Part shown: positions 8,932 to 18,112 of the stretch, piece after piece
Position numbering within the stretch: the stretch's first letter is position 1
Layout of the letters: every line of letters begins with the position of its first letter
Source: AP-15 sp963698995
Lineage (GTDB): Bacteria; Pseudomonadota; Alphaproteobacteria; ATCC43930; CGMCC-115725
Assembly (NCBI GenBank): GCA_963698995.1
Contig: CAVOTD010000007.1
Coordinates: 310,001 to 374,000 of the forward strand
Direction: 5' to 3'
Length of the DNA stretch: 64,000 nucleotides
Notes under the pieces: model-generated
What the model saw: only the letters and a program-made list of their open reading frames with translations
The model's database searches: none
Told to the model about the DNA's origin: nothing
Position numbers and translations under genes: made by a program

Positions 8932-9453
8932 TTGTCATACCGCCGACAAACAGCAAGGAAAGAGCATCGAGATTGGCACCACGCTCCGGTCGTCGGTCGG
9001 CAACTCCGTCGGCGTCGCGCAAGGTTCGCGCCAAAGACGCGGGTTGGCAATTCCTCCGAAGCGGGTCGTGACGAGATTGCTGAGCGTGCCGCGTGCCTCG
9101 GGATAACAGCGGAGCGCGTGTTGCAGGAATACGCGCACATCGCTTTTGCCGATCTGCGGCGCGTTGCTGATTGGGGACCCGATGGCCTTGTGTTGAAGAC
9201 GCCGGAGGCGCTCAGCGACGCCGACGCCGCTGCGATCGCCGAGATTACGACGACGGGCAGTGGGAGCCGACAATACCGGGTAACGCTCTACGACAAGAAA
9301 TCGGCGTTCGATGCCATCGCCCGGCATCTCGGAATGGTTGTGCCGACGGCGCGGCGACAGGATCGCGACACATCGGAGGATCTCGCGGAGGATGCGCGTG
9401 ACGTGCTTGCACGCCGGTTGGCTCGCCTCGCTGCCGGAGGCGCTGCGGGATGA
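8932..9453 (+). CDS. Phage terminase small subunit
   Basis: The C-terminal two thirds carry the small-terminase signature: ITAERVLQEYAHIAFADLRR, VADWGPDGLVLKTPEALSDA, and LYDKKSAFDAIARHLGMV. The usual N-terminal helix-turn-helix that recognises DNA is not recognisable; this part is basic and low in complexity, and the only upstream start in frame is TTG at 8932. The start is therefore uncertain and an upstream frameshift is possible. The end overlaps the large-subunit gene. The protein would bring DNA to the large subunit for packaging. Confidence 0.75.
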   Translation: MSYRRQTARKEHRDWHHAPVVGRQLRRRRARFAPKTRVGNSSEAGRDEIAERAACLGITAERVLQEYAHIAFADLRRVADWGPDGLVLKTPEALSDADAAAIAEITTTGSGSRQYRVTLYDKKSAFDAIARHLGMVVPTARRQDRDTSEDLAEDARDVLARRLARLAAGGAAG

Positions 9454-10768
9454 GCTCATTGCTGCGCTGAGCCCTGCCGAGGCGCGCGCGCTTCTCTACG
9501 ATTGGCCGTTTTGGGCGCGCCCAAATCAATTACCGCCGGACGGGGATTGGCGGGTGTGGCTCCTGCTCGCAGGTCGCGGGTTTGGAAAGACGCGAACCGG
9601 CGCAGAGATGATCCGCGCTCGGGCAATCGCGCGAACGGCGCGCCGCCTAGCGCTTGTAGCGCCAACCGCCGGCGATGCGCGCGATGTCATGGTCGAGGGC
9701 GAAAGCGGTATCCTGGCGATCTCGCCACCATGGGAGCGGCCTCGTTACGAGCCCTCTAAGCGCCGGCTGACTTGGCCCAACGGGGCGATTGCCACACTGT
9801 TCAGTGCAGACGAGCCTGAACGACTTCGTGGACCTCAGCACGATGCCGCTTGGTGCGACGAGCTCGCCAGCTGGCGCTATCCCGAAGCATGGGACATGCT
9901 GATGTTCGGGCTGAGGTTGGGATCTGATCCGCGCGTCGTAGTAACAACGACCCCGAGGCCGACGAAGCTGCTTCGCGAGCTGATTGCCGATCCAGCTGCG
10001 GTGGTCACACGAGGCAAGACTTATGAGAACCGGGCTAATCTTGCAGCAGCTTTCTTCGGACAGATTATCCGTAAGTACCAGGGCACGCGTCTCGGTCGCC
10101 AAGAGCTCGACGCGGAGCTTCTCGAGGACATACCCGGCGCGTTGTGGAACCGCGGCATTATCGAGGGCGCCCGAGCACGCGTAACCCCAGTGCTCGTCAG
10201 GGTGGTGGTCGCAATCGATCCGGCCGCGAGTTCGAAGGAGGGGGCCGACGAAACCGGGATCATCGTCGCCGGCAAGGATGAGGACGGACGGGGGTGGGTA
10301 CTTGCCGACGCCTCGGGTCGCTATCAGCCGATGGAATGGGCCAAGACGGCAATTTCCGCTTATCGCACTCACGGCGCCGATCGAATTGTCGCCGAGGTCA
10401 ACAACGGCGGCGACATGGTCGAGGCTACGTTGCGGATGATCGAGCCCAACGCGGCGTTCGCTGCCGTCCGCGCCACGCGAGGTAAGGTGACTCGGGCAGA
10501 GCCGGTGGCGGCACTCTACGAACAGGGCCGGGTACGTCACCTCGGCGTGTTCCCTCAGCTGGAGGATCAGATGTGCGCCTTTACCGCCGAGGCGCATTCA
10601 AATCCGAACGCCCGCTCGGTGGGCTATTCCCCAGACCGGGTGGATGCTCTGGTTTGGGCGTTGACCGACCTCCTCGTCGCACCGATGGCAGGAGGGGGAA
10701 TTTACGAGGTCTATCGCCAGCTGAGCGACCAGTTCGCAGATACTGCAGGCCGTAAGCGCCCTTCTTAG
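9392..10768 (+). CDS. Phage/GTA terminase large subunit
   Basis: The packaging ATPase-nuclease. Walker A is LLAGRGFGKTRTGAEM (about 58-73), Walker B is AAWCDELASW (about 152-161), and TTTPRPTKLLREL is the coupling motif. The RNase H-like nuclease domain has AIDPAASSKEGADETG (first aspartate near 276) and a C-terminal SPDRVDALVWALTDLL. I chose ATG 9392 because the preceding residues in frame have no family features; it overlaps the small subunit by 62 bp. The type resembles terminases of gene transfer agents and related siphophages. Confidence 0.93.
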   Translation: MRVTCLHAGWLASLPEALRDELIAALSPAEARALLYDWPFWARPNQLPPDGDWRVWLLLAGRGFGKTRTGAEMIRARAIARTARRLALVAPTAGDARDVMVEGESGILAISPPWERPRYEPSKRRLTWPNGAIATLFSADEPERLRGPQHDAAWCDELASWRYPEAWDMLMFGLRLGSDPRVVVTTTPRPTKLLRELIADPAAVVTRGKTYENRANLAAAFFGQIIRKYQGTRLGRQELDAELLEDIPGALWNRGIIEGARARVTPVLVRVVVAIDPAASSKEGADETGIIVAGKDEDGRGWVLADASGRYQPMEWAKTAISAYRTHGADRIVAEVNNGGDMVEATLRMIEPNAAFAAVRATRGKVTRAEPVAALYEQGRVRHLGVFPQLEDQMCAFTAEAHSNPNARSVGYSPDRVDALVWALTDLLVAPMAGGGIYEVYRQLSDQFADTAGRKRPS

Positions 10769-10805
10769 TCGCCTTTGCTGATTATTTCCGGGAAGGAGCC
10801 GATCA

Positions 10806-11243
10806 TTGACGCTGCTCGTCAAGGACGCCAACACTGCGACTCAGTCGATTTCGACGCAGACGGATGTCGCCGGCAATCTCGTTCCGGTGCATGCGCCCGC
10901 GTCGATGTCCGGCGGCATAGCGACGCCGGTCGGCCCGTCGGCGCCGTTCCCAGTCATTAATGCCGCGGGCGGCGCTGCGATCGACGGCAGTGGAACCGTA
11001 GTGAGCGGAGGTATGGCGCAGAATCTGTTCGCCGGGATTGTTCCGGTCAATGGGTATCTCGTCGCAAATAACTCTTCCTCGATTCTCTACGTTTCGGATG
11101 TCGGTACGGCAAACGCCGGTGGCGCCTCGATTCCCGTTCCGTCGGGCACGGTGTTCGCAACGCCGTCAGGCTACAAGCCGGCGGGCGTTGTGAGTGTCTA
11201 CGGCAGTTCGACAGGCCAGGCGTTTGCGGCACGGAGATGGTGA
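10806..11243 (+). CDS. Phage structural protein, unassigned
   Basis: A 145-residue protein starting at TTG 10806. It is Gly/Ala/Val/Ser-rich with beta-strand-like segments (GGMAQNLFAGIVPVNGYLVA, ILYVSDVGTANAGGASIPVP) and ends STGQAFAARRW. This composition is common among small virion decoration or tail proteins. It has no catalytic motif. I recall similar proteins in alphaproteobacterial prophages near tail-fibre genes, without a known function. Confidence 0.6.
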   Translation: MTLLVKDANTATQSISTQTDVAGNLVPVHAPASMSGGIATPVGPSAPFPVINAAGGAAIDGSGTVVSGGMAQNLFAGIVPVNGYLVANNSSSILYVSDVGTANAGGASIPVPSGTVFATPSGYKPAGVVSVYGSSTGQAFAARRW

Positions 11244-11452
11244 TGTCGCTTCAGGTACCCCAACTGGTGGCAGAGCTGCCATCGATTATTGCCGCCGCTG
11301 CCGCATTTTCGATTGCCGCAATGACTATAGTCGCTGTCGCGCTCAACAGATTGACATACGGTACAGCCTGCGATCGCCCGATCCGTCCGCAGCCGGCGCT
11401 CGGCACCTCGCTGGTTTGGCATGCACGACGGGCCCGGAGCAGTATTCGGTGA
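11237..11452 (+). CDS. Small membrane protein
   Basis: A 71-residue frame whose ATG overlaps the end of the previous gene. It has one hydrophobic segment (SIIAAAAAFSIAAMTIVAVA) followed by a basic tail. Its end overlaps the likely GTG start of the tail spike gene by four bases. Tight overlaps on both sides support a real gene. The function is unknown. Confidence 0.5.
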   Translation: MVMSLQVPQLVAELPSIIAAAAAFSIAAMTIVAVALNRLTYGTACDRPIRPQPALGTSLVWHARRARSSIR

Positions 11453-14253
11453 CGACCAGACATGTGACAGGAGTGCGGCTAGTGCACCATCGGAGAGCTC
11501 CTGGGTTGCAGATCAGCCGTGGCCTCCTGCGGGTTGCGGCCTTCGCTTTCGGGCTGGGCGTGACGCTCCCGACGCTGGCCCAAACGATCAACGGGTCATC
11601 CCTGAACATCACCGGCCCATCTACCTTGCAGGGCGACGTGGTCATGTGCTCCGGGAGCCCGTGGATCGACGTCCGCTGCAACGGCGCTGCCGGCGACGGC
11701 AATCATGACGACACCACCGCGCTCAACGCCACAATTTCGACGGCAATCACCAACAATTGGCCGGTGCACTTGCCTGCCGGCACATATAAGGTTCGCTCGC
11801 AGATTACGATCGACTACGCCGGCCAGGCGAGCAAGGGTTTCCGGCTCATCTCCGAAGGCGCTGTCATTGACGGCCGAACCATCGCGTCCGGTCCGGTGCT
11901 ACAGATCCAATGTGGCGGGGGCATCAGTGCCAGTCCGAGCGGATGCTTTTATTTCAAAGAAGAAGGAAGTCTATTTGTCAACGGGAATACACCCGCCTAC
12001 GTTGTCGTGCTCGGGAAAACCGATTTTTCCGACGCGCATAATTCTGCTAAAATAGATCATTTAATAGTCAACAATGCCAGCTCGGCCGCGGGGGCCGGTG
12101 GGTGCCAGTTCAATTACCTGCTCGACAGCGATGTCTACGCGGTCTGCGTGTCGAGCGGTGGAGCGGCCGGTCTCGCCTTCGAGCAAACTCAGTTCTCAAG
12201 GATATCCGGCGCGGGTACAGCCGAAGGCGTCGGAGGTCGAGGACTAGTTTTAGAGAACGGATACAATTTCAGCAACACCTTTCTCGGCTTAGACCTCGAA
12301 GTGTCCCCTACTTGCCTGTCGATAACTTTCAATCACAACGGCCTCAATACTTTCGTGTCGCCCTATTTTGATTGTGCCACAGCGGTGAATGCAACGGCAA
12401 GCGTGAACAACGTGCTGCTCAACCCGAATTACGGAGGCAGCACGGTTAATTACGGCCCGCTCTCGACCGGGATATCGATCGTCGGCACCGGCTCGCGCAA
12501 CAATTGGCTGTTTCCGGTTGCGGCAGTCTACGTCGCCCAGCCGATCGACGATGGGATCAGCGTCTCGAGCTACAATACGCCGGGCGCCTCGCTGACTGTG
12601 ACATTGCCGGCGGTTAGCAGCCTCAACCCCGGTTGGACCATGGGATTTGCTTCGGACAATGGCAAGGGAATGACCATTGTCGCGACCAGCGGTTTGATCA
12701 TCTCGGGCGGCAAGAGCATCGGATCGATGGTGCTGGGCGTGGGTAATTACGAATATGTTCGGCTGCAATTCGATGGCAACAATTTTCGGCTCGTATCGTC
12801 GACCCGAAACACACAATTGGCCAATGGTTTTGAGCCGCCGCCGTGGCCGAGCAACTGGCTGTTTCCATCCAGTGCCGGGTATGCGGCCGGACTGGCCGAC
12901 AATGGCAATATCTTATCGAGCTATAACAGCGGCACCGGATTGACGGTCACATTGCCGCCGGTCAGTGGCCTTCCGGCGGGCTGGTCGATCGGCTTTGCAA
13001 CCGACAACAACAAAAGCCTTACAATACAGGCGAATAGCGTTGCCGGCGGTCGGATCGTATGGCCTGGTTCCGGCGGATCGCAGACGTCGGCGGCGATGGC
13101 GAATACCAGCCAAGGGGCTTATGAGTTTATGGTCTTGCAGTACGACGGCAATGGAATATTTCGTGTTCTCGACGCGACGCCTGCAACTGCTCAAGCAATC
13201 GGCATGATCGGCGCTGCCGGGCTCAGTCACTGGAGCTTTCCTGCGGTTAGCTCCTATGCGGCCACGGGCGTCGATAACGGGAATGTAATATCAAGCGTCA
13301 ATACCCCGCTGCCTTTTCTGGCCGTGACACTACCGCCAACGACGGCAGTGTCGGTGGGTTGGACCATAGGGATTGCGACCGACGGCAACAAGGCGGCTTC
13401 GGTGCAGGTTGCTGGAACTTCCGGTGGGCACATTCTCTATCCCGGCAGTGGCGCGACCATATCTTCGGCATCGCTTGCCAACGCGAATTACGAACTCCTA
13501 GTTCTGCAATTCGACGGTAGCAATTTCCGTGTCCTTCAGGCCACCCCGGCAACAGCCACCCTGATGGGGATCACCGGAAACGCGCCGGGGATCAATCGTT
13601 GGACCTTTCCTGCGGTCAGCACTTATGTCGCCTCTCAAAGCGACGGCGGTAACGCACTGTCCAGCTACAATTCCCCAACAGGCTCGCTTACCGTCACGCT
13701 GCCGCCGACGAACTCGGTCAATACAGGCTGGATAATGGGGTTTGCGACGGACAATGGCAAGGCGATGACGGTTCAGGTCAATGGCGGGTCAGGTGGCCGG
13801 ATCCTCTATCCGTCGGGCGCGACCGGCACAGCGGGAAGTTCGGTGACGCTAGCGTCAACAAACTACGAATTTTTGGCGTTGCAATTTGACGGCAGCAATT
13901 TCCGGATCGCGTCGATTACGCCGCGCAGCGCGGCAGCGCTCGGCATGCTCGGGCACGAAATCATGACTGGAGCGGCCCCGTCTATCGGTTCTGGACCGAT
14001 CGACTGCGGCAACGCGCCGACTATCGGCGGTAACGACAGCGCGGGGCGAATTACGGTTGGCGCTTCCACGAATGGCGGTAGGTGCACGATCACATTTGTC
14101 TCTCCGTGGCCAAATCCTCCGGTTTGCTCGGCTTCTGACGAGACCAGCGGAAGCCTAATTCGGCCCATGAGCACTTCGACGAGCGGTGTTGCGCTCACCG
14201 GGATGCTGACTGCAGGTGACAGTCTGGTCTACCATTGCGTCGCCTACCAATGA
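11449..14253 (+). CDS. Tail spike with pectate-lyase-like fold and tandem repeats
   Basis: A protein of about 934 residues from GTG 11449. The frame stays open upstream to 11194, but that part overlaps two other genes. Near the N terminus a hydrophobic stretch (LLRVAAFAFGLGVTLPTLAQ) looks like a signal peptide, unusual for a virion protein. Next comes a pectate-lyase-type beta-helix start (WIDVRCNGAAGDGNHDDTTA, PAGTYKVRSQITI), as in phage tail spikes that degrade or bind surface polysaccharide. Four tandem repeats (about 117-126 residues each) and a C-terminal beta-rich, Cys-containing domain ending LVYHCVAYQ follow. The role is probably host recognition. Confidence 0.7.
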   Translation: MTTRHVTGVRLVHHRRAPGLQISRGLLRVAAFAFGLGVTLPTLAQTINGSSLNITGPSTLQGDVVMCSGSPWIDVRCNGAAGDGNHDDTTALNATISTAITNNWPVHLPAGTYKVRSQITIDYAGQASKGFRLISEGAVIDGRTIASGPVLQIQCGGGISASPSGCFYFKEEGSLFVNGNTPAYVVVLGKTDFSDAHNSAKIDHLIVNNASSAAGAGGCQFNYLLDSDVYAVCVSSGGAAGLAFEQTQFSRISGAGTAEGVGGRGLVLENGYNFSNTFLGLDLEVSPTCLSITFNHNGLNTFVSPYFDCATAVNATASVNNVLLNPNYGGSTVNYGPLSTGISIVGTGSRNNWLFPVAAVYVAQPIDDGISVSSYNTPGASLTVTLPAVSSLNPGWTMGFASDNGKGMTIVATSGLIISGGKSIGSMVLGVGNYEYVRLQFDGNNFRLVSSTRNTQLANGFEPPPWPSNWLFPSSAGYAAGLADNGNILSSYNSGTGLTVTLPPVSGLPAGWSIGFATDNNKSLTIQANSVAGGRIVWPGSGGSQTSAAMANTSQGAYEFMVLQYDGNGIFRVLDATPATAQAIGMIGAAGLSHWSFPAVSSYAATGVDNGNVISSVNTPLPFLAVTLPPTTAVSVGWTIGIATDGNKAASVQVAGTSGGHILYPGSGATISSASLANANYELLVLQFDGSNFRVLQATPATATLMGITGNAPGINRWTFPAVSTYVASQSDGGNALSSYNSPTGSLTVTLPPTNSVNTGWIMGFATDNGKAMTVQVNGGSGGRILYPSGATGTAGSSVTLASTNYEFLALQFDGSNFRIASITPRSAAALGMLGHEIMTGAAPSIGSGPIDCGNAPTIGGNDSAGRITVGASTNGGRCTITFVSPWPNPPVCSASDETSGSLIRPMSTSTSGVALTGMLTAGDSLVYHCVAYQ
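12498..13950 (+). repeat. Four tandem protein repeats within the tail spike gene
   Basis: Four diverged copies begin near 12498, 12850, 13228 and 13597. Each opens with an aromatic core such as NWLFP, HWSFP or RWTFP, then SSYN, LTVTLPP, GW-x-GFATDN-x-K, and closes with YE-x-LQFDGNNFR or a similar block. Copy spacing is about 350-380 bp. The copies share patterns but not exact sequence, so duplication is old or has diversified. Confidence 0.75.
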
Positions 14254-14405
14254 TCTGGCCATTTCTCGTCTGGCTCGCAGCGATGGTTTTCATGTTGCTG
14301 GGTGCAGATCCCAAGCTCCCCATCAGTGACGCTGTAGCAAACATGCGATTAAGCGGCGACGTCCGCGGCGCACACCGGTTGATGTTTAGAGTGGAACTCC
14401 CCTGA
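14250..14405 (+). CDS. 51-residue membrane peptide
   Basis: The ATG overlaps the tail spike stop as ATGA, and the TGA overlaps the portal ATG in the same way, so it is tightly embedded in the operon. The product begins MIWPFLVWLAAMVFMLLGAD, a single hydrophobic segment, then a polar tail ending MFRVELP. It has no known family. Coupled overlaps at both ends argue for translation. Confidence 0.5.
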   Translation: MIWPFLVWLAAMVFMLLGADPKLPISDAVANMRLSGDVRGAHRLMFRVELP

Positions 14406-15809
14406 TGCCCGGTCCCAGCGGGAGGCGGACCACGCTCGCATCATACAGTTGGGGCGGCTGGGGAACTCAAAATGACGTCACCCAATTTCGGGACGTGTTT
14501 CAACCTGACCAGGGTATTTTCTCGCCCGGTTACCCACTGGTCCCGCCAGAGCGCGAGAGGGTACGCCTGTGGGATTTCCCAGTCGGCTTCAATACCATCT
14601 ACACGCCGCGCTCCTACGAGGCCATCGGCTTCGACGAGCTGAGGGCCTTGGCCGAAAGCCACGATATCACGCGGCTCGCGATCGAGACGCGCAAGGACCA
14701 GATCGAGAAGCTTGAGTGGACAATAAAATCACGTAACGAAAAAAGTCCGGCCGCGGGCGCCGCCTCGCGCATCCAGCAAGTGACAGAGTTCTGGCGCAAG
14801 CCTGACGGGGAGCAGCCGTTCGCGACCTGGCTTCGCGAGGCACTCGAGGACGTCCTGGTGCTCGACGCGCCAGCACTCGAGGTTCGGCGCAATCGTGGCG
14901 GCGACATGATTGGGCTCGACATCGTCGACGGTTCGACGATCAAAGTGTTGCTCGACGACACCGGTCGACGGCCGCGGCCGCCGGCCCCCGCCTACGAGCA
15001 GGTCATTCACGGACGGCCGTGGCGCCTGCTGACCACCGACGAGCTGATTTACTTGCCGCGGAACCCGCGTCCGCATAAGGCATACGGGTTCAGCCCGATC
15101 GAACAGATTGTTATGACCGTCAATATCGGGCTGCGCCGCCAAGTTATGCAGTTGCAGCATTTCACTGAAGGTAATGTTCCGCCTGGTCTGCTCAACGCGC
15201 CGGATGGCTGGAGTCCCGAACAGATTTGTCAGTTTCAGGAGTGGTTCGAACTCGATTCTCGCGGGAAATACGGGCACTCGCACCCGGCTCGTCTGGGCCC
15301 CTAGCGGGGCCAAATACCAGGCCTTCAAAGAAGCACCCTACAAAGACGATTTCGACGAGTGGCTCGCGCGGATTGTCTGTTATGCCTTTTCGTTGCCGCC
15401 TACTGCCTTTACCCCGCAGGTCAATCGAGCTACCGCAGAGACCGCGCAGGAAGCGGCTGTGGAGGAAGGCCTCGCGCCATTGATCGGCTGGGTCAAGCGC
15501 CTTGTCGACGGTGTAATTCAGAACCGGATGGGACATGTCGATCTGGAATTCGCCTGGTCGGATGTTCGGCCGACTGACCCGAAGGACCAAGCGACGATCC
15601 TCGGTAGCTATGTCAAAGATGGGATTTATGCGGTCAATGAGGTGCGCGACATCCTCGGACTTGGTCCCGTAGAAGGCGGCGACGAGCCGATGTTTTTGAC
15701 CGCGCAAGGGCCAGTGCTACTGCGCCACGCCATCGTGTCGAGGGTGGATGCGGGCAATCGGTTGGCGACGATGCAGTCGCCGGCTCTCGCCGTGCGGCGC
15801 CGCGCTTAG
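14405..15809 (+). CDS. Phage portal protein (frameshifted)
   Basis: An HK97/GTA-type portal, the dodecameric ring at the DNA entry vertex. The first frame (14405-15304) gives LAIETRKDQIEKLEWTIKSR, EALEDVLVLDAPALEV and HKAYGFSPIEQIVMTVNIGL. Near 15250 homology moves to the next frame (open to 15809) with AGNTGTRTRLVWAPSGAKYQ, ATAETAQEAAVEEGLAPLIG and NEVRDILGLGPVEGGDEPMF. The join is QEWFE to DSILAGNTG. Restored length is about 467 residues, normal for the family. It is a single indel, so this could be a sequencing error. No known biology puts a programmed shift in portal genes. Confidence 0.85.
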
Positions 15810-16123
15810 CGGGTAAACCAGGCCCTGGTAGCTGTCGCCGATCCGACCGGCTGACTGCACCGTCACCCCGAGACGGCAGTCGAGTCGCGTTTCGCGCTTT
15901 TGCCTCGGCAGTGTTACGGGATGCAGCATCGGTAACCGAGCCGACACCTTTAGCTCTATCGATACCGCTCGACCAACCCGATTCGACCGCGCAGGGGAGC
16001 CCCGTACTGCCGGTAGCTGCAGCCAATTAATGGGCAACGAGCGACATTGCGGGTTTTCCAGGCGCAGTTCTCGCCGCTCGGTCGTAGCTCGAGGTCAATG
16101 AATGGAAACAGTAGGAGCCTCTG
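15810..16123. other. Gap after the portal gene
   Basis: 314 bp without a convincing start-to-stop gene. A plus-strand frame stays open from about 15800 to a TAA near 16028 without a start codon; it could be a displaced portal C terminus. A likely ribosome binding site (AGGAG) precedes the ATG at 16124. Confidence 0.35.
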
Positions 16124-17230
16124 ATGAGTGTTCTGCCCTCCGATATCGTCGTCTATGGCTCGGTTAATATGCCCGAGGCGGATAGTGCAATCACCGGCGG
16201 CGCAGTCGATTTCACTCGACGGGTGGCGTTTTACGATATAGCCCCGTCCGGCACCGTTGATGTCATCTCGAGCTCGGCGAGCGACACGGCGACCAAGATC
16301 GCCTATTACGGACGCGACCCAACGGGTGTGGTGCAGAACCAGACGCTGACCTTGAACGGTCAGACGTGGGTGACCGGCTCGCAACCACTGGAGCGTTTGC
16401 TTTATGCTGCGTTGTCAGGGGCGACCGCCAGCGGCCCTGTCGCCAATCCGGGAGGCACCGCGGCGGTCGGCGATATAGCGCTTGCCGCGCGCAGCTGCGT
16501 GATGCCATCCGCTTCGGTGACAACCGACGCCGCTGTGCGTACTGCTCAAACCGGTTCCGCCAATCACGCCGGTACCAGTCCAGCGTTGTTCAAACTACAG
16601 TCGGGCGACGGAGCCAGCGTCTCCGCCGGGCAGATCATTTGGACTAAGGCCGGCACCGGGCCGAATCAGTTGCGCCAAATTATCGCCACCGCGGGTTACG
16701 GCACCGATGTAGTCGCGGTAAATCGCGACTGGGGCACCATTCCCGATAATACGAGTACGTACAAGATCCTCCAGGGTATGCTTTTTGAAATGGCACCCAA
16801 CCCGGTTACTGCGGTAGTCCGCATGTTCTCAACGACTGCGGCTGACGCTCCGACCGGTTTGCAGCGCACCTATTACGAAAAAGTCTTTGTCGTGAACAAC
16901 AACGTCAGCACGGCACTGACCAGTGGTCAGATCGAGGTGGCGAGCGAAACTCCAAGCTTTCCTTCGGGCGCGCTTCTCGACTTGGCACTGACGACAAACC
17001 TGAACGATGCTGGCACCATAGTCAATCGACAGATAGCGCCCTCCGCAGGGGTGGGCTCGTTCACCACCCAACCCGCTTTTGTCTCTGTGCCCGGCCCGGG
17101 CAACCTGCCGTCAGGGCCCGCACCCAATACTGCCGGCGCCCAAGGTTTATGGCTACGGCTGACCTTGCCGGCCGGTACCGCGGCCTACAAAGGCGCGGCC
17201 GATCTCAGGACACAGGGAACCACAGTCTAA
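16124..17230 (+). CDS. Phage virion protein, unassigned
   Basis: A 368-residue protein rich in Ala, Thr, Gly and Val with regular beta-strand-like segments (DIVVYGSVNMPEADSAITGG, YYEKVFVVNNNVSTALTSGQ, ASVSAGQIIWTKAG). No cysteine cluster or catalytic motif is visible. Size, composition and position between portal and protease genes suggest a virion surface or fibre protein. It has a good ribosome binding site (AGGAGCCTCTG before ATG). Confidence 0.6.
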   Translation: MSVLPSDIVVYGSVNMPEADSAITGGAVDFTRRVAFYDIAPSGTVDVISSSASDTATKIAYYGRDPTGVVQNQTLTLNGQTWVTGSQPLERLLYAALSGATASGPVANPGGTAAVGDIALAARSCVMPSASVTTDAAVRTAQTGSANHAGTSPALFKLQSGDGASVSAGQIIWTKAGTGPNQLRQIIATAGYGTDVVAVNRDWGTIPDNTSTYKILQGMLFEMAPNPVTAVVRMFSTTAADAPTGLQRTYYEKVFVVNNNVSTALTSGQIEVASETPSFPSGALLDLALTTNLNDAGTIVNRQIAPSAGVGSFTTQPAFVSVPGPGNLPSGPAPNTAGAQGLWLRLTLPAGTAAYKGAADLRTQGTTV

Positions 17231-17267
17231 TTCTTCGCCCGCATCCTAGACAACGCCGAGAAACATA

Positions 17268-17957
17268 ATGGCGATCACCATCAGTAATCTGACCATCAAC
17301 AACAATGCCCCTGCCGGAACGATTATCGGCGTGATCACTACACGAGATTTTTCGGGGAACACGATACCGTGCGAATACGCCTTGACCAAAGGCTCGGCCG
17401 GTCATTTCGCAATTTCGGGCAATAATTTGATTGCGTCATGGGGTATGACGGTCACGCCGGGCTATTATTCGGTCCGAGTCCGAGCCGTAGGAATAAACAC
17501 CAGGTTCAGTGGCTCGGGCATCTTCACGATCAATGTGGGTATCTCCGCACCTCCGCCTCCACCGCCACCTCCGCCTCCACCGCCACCTCCGCCACCTCCG
17601 CCTCCGCCGCCTCCGCCGCCCCCACCGGGGCCTTCAATCACGGTAAACGGCTCTGCCAACGCGGTCGTGGCGGTAGGCGCAGCATTGACGGTAAGCGTCG
17701 CCAACGGGCCGGGAAACCGCACCGATTGGGTAGGCTTGGCCGCAGCCGGCGCTGCCGACACGGCCTTTATCGTCTGGGTTTACCTGAGCGGCTCGCAGAC
17801 GCCGCCCAATGCCGGCATGACCGCGGCGACCCTCATGATGACGGCGCCGACCGCCGATGCTTCCTATGAAGCGCGCTTCTACGTCAACGACAGTTATACC
17901 GTGCTGAAGCGCACCACGTTCACGGTTCGAGGCGCAGTTCCGGCCGCGTCATCTTGA
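17268..17957 (+). CDS. Virion protein with a 26-proline tract between two beta domains
   Basis: A 229-residue protein. Residues 1-94 look like a cadherin- or Ig-like beta domain (HFAISGNNLIASWGM, SGSGIFTINV). Residues 95-120 are 26 consecutive prolines. The C-terminal half is another beta domain (SITVNGSANAVVAVGAALTV, DWVGLAAAGAADTAFIVWVY). Polyproline forms a stiff extended rod, so this looks like two heads on a spacer. The tract would stall ribosomes and should depend on elongation factor P. The family is unknown; a virion location is inferred from neighbours. Confidence 0.65.
   Translation: MAITISNLTINNNAPAGTIIGVITTRDFSGNTIPCEYALTKGSAGHFAISGNNLIASWGMTVTPGYYSVRVRAVGINTRFSGSGIFTINVGISAPPPPPPPPPPPPPPPPPPPPPPPPPPGPSITVNGSANAVVAVGAALTVSVANGPGNRTDWVGLAAAGAADTAFIVWVYLSGSQTPPNAGMTAATLMMTAPTADASYEARFYVNDSYTVLKRTTFTVRGAVPAASS
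17550..17627 (+). repeat. Proline-codon microsatellite
   Basis: 78 bases of CCN codons, mostly CCT, CCG and CCA, encoding 26 prolines. An 18-base unit occurs twice in perfect tandem at 17550-17585, then degenerate copies follow. The minus strand reads as a run of glycine codons, which creates a spurious open frame. Confidence 0.9.
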
Positions 17958-18112
17958 GAATGACGACACGTTTTGGAGGGACAGCACATCGTGGCAGTTT
18001 GGCGTCACCGAACCGAACCGGGCCTTTTGCCGCAGCGGACCCCGCGAACGACGGCGGCACCATCATTGGAATTCGCCGAGAATCCTTGCCCCCAACCGGG
18101 TCGAGCCCCACC

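Noticed and set aside
8768..9106. 112-codon frame ahead of the terminase
   Set aside because: It overlaps the terminase gene and has no domain features; it may be an alternative N terminus but cannot be supported.
17465..17761. Minus-strand frame with a long glycine run
   Set aside because: It is the complement of the proline tract and has no independent signal.
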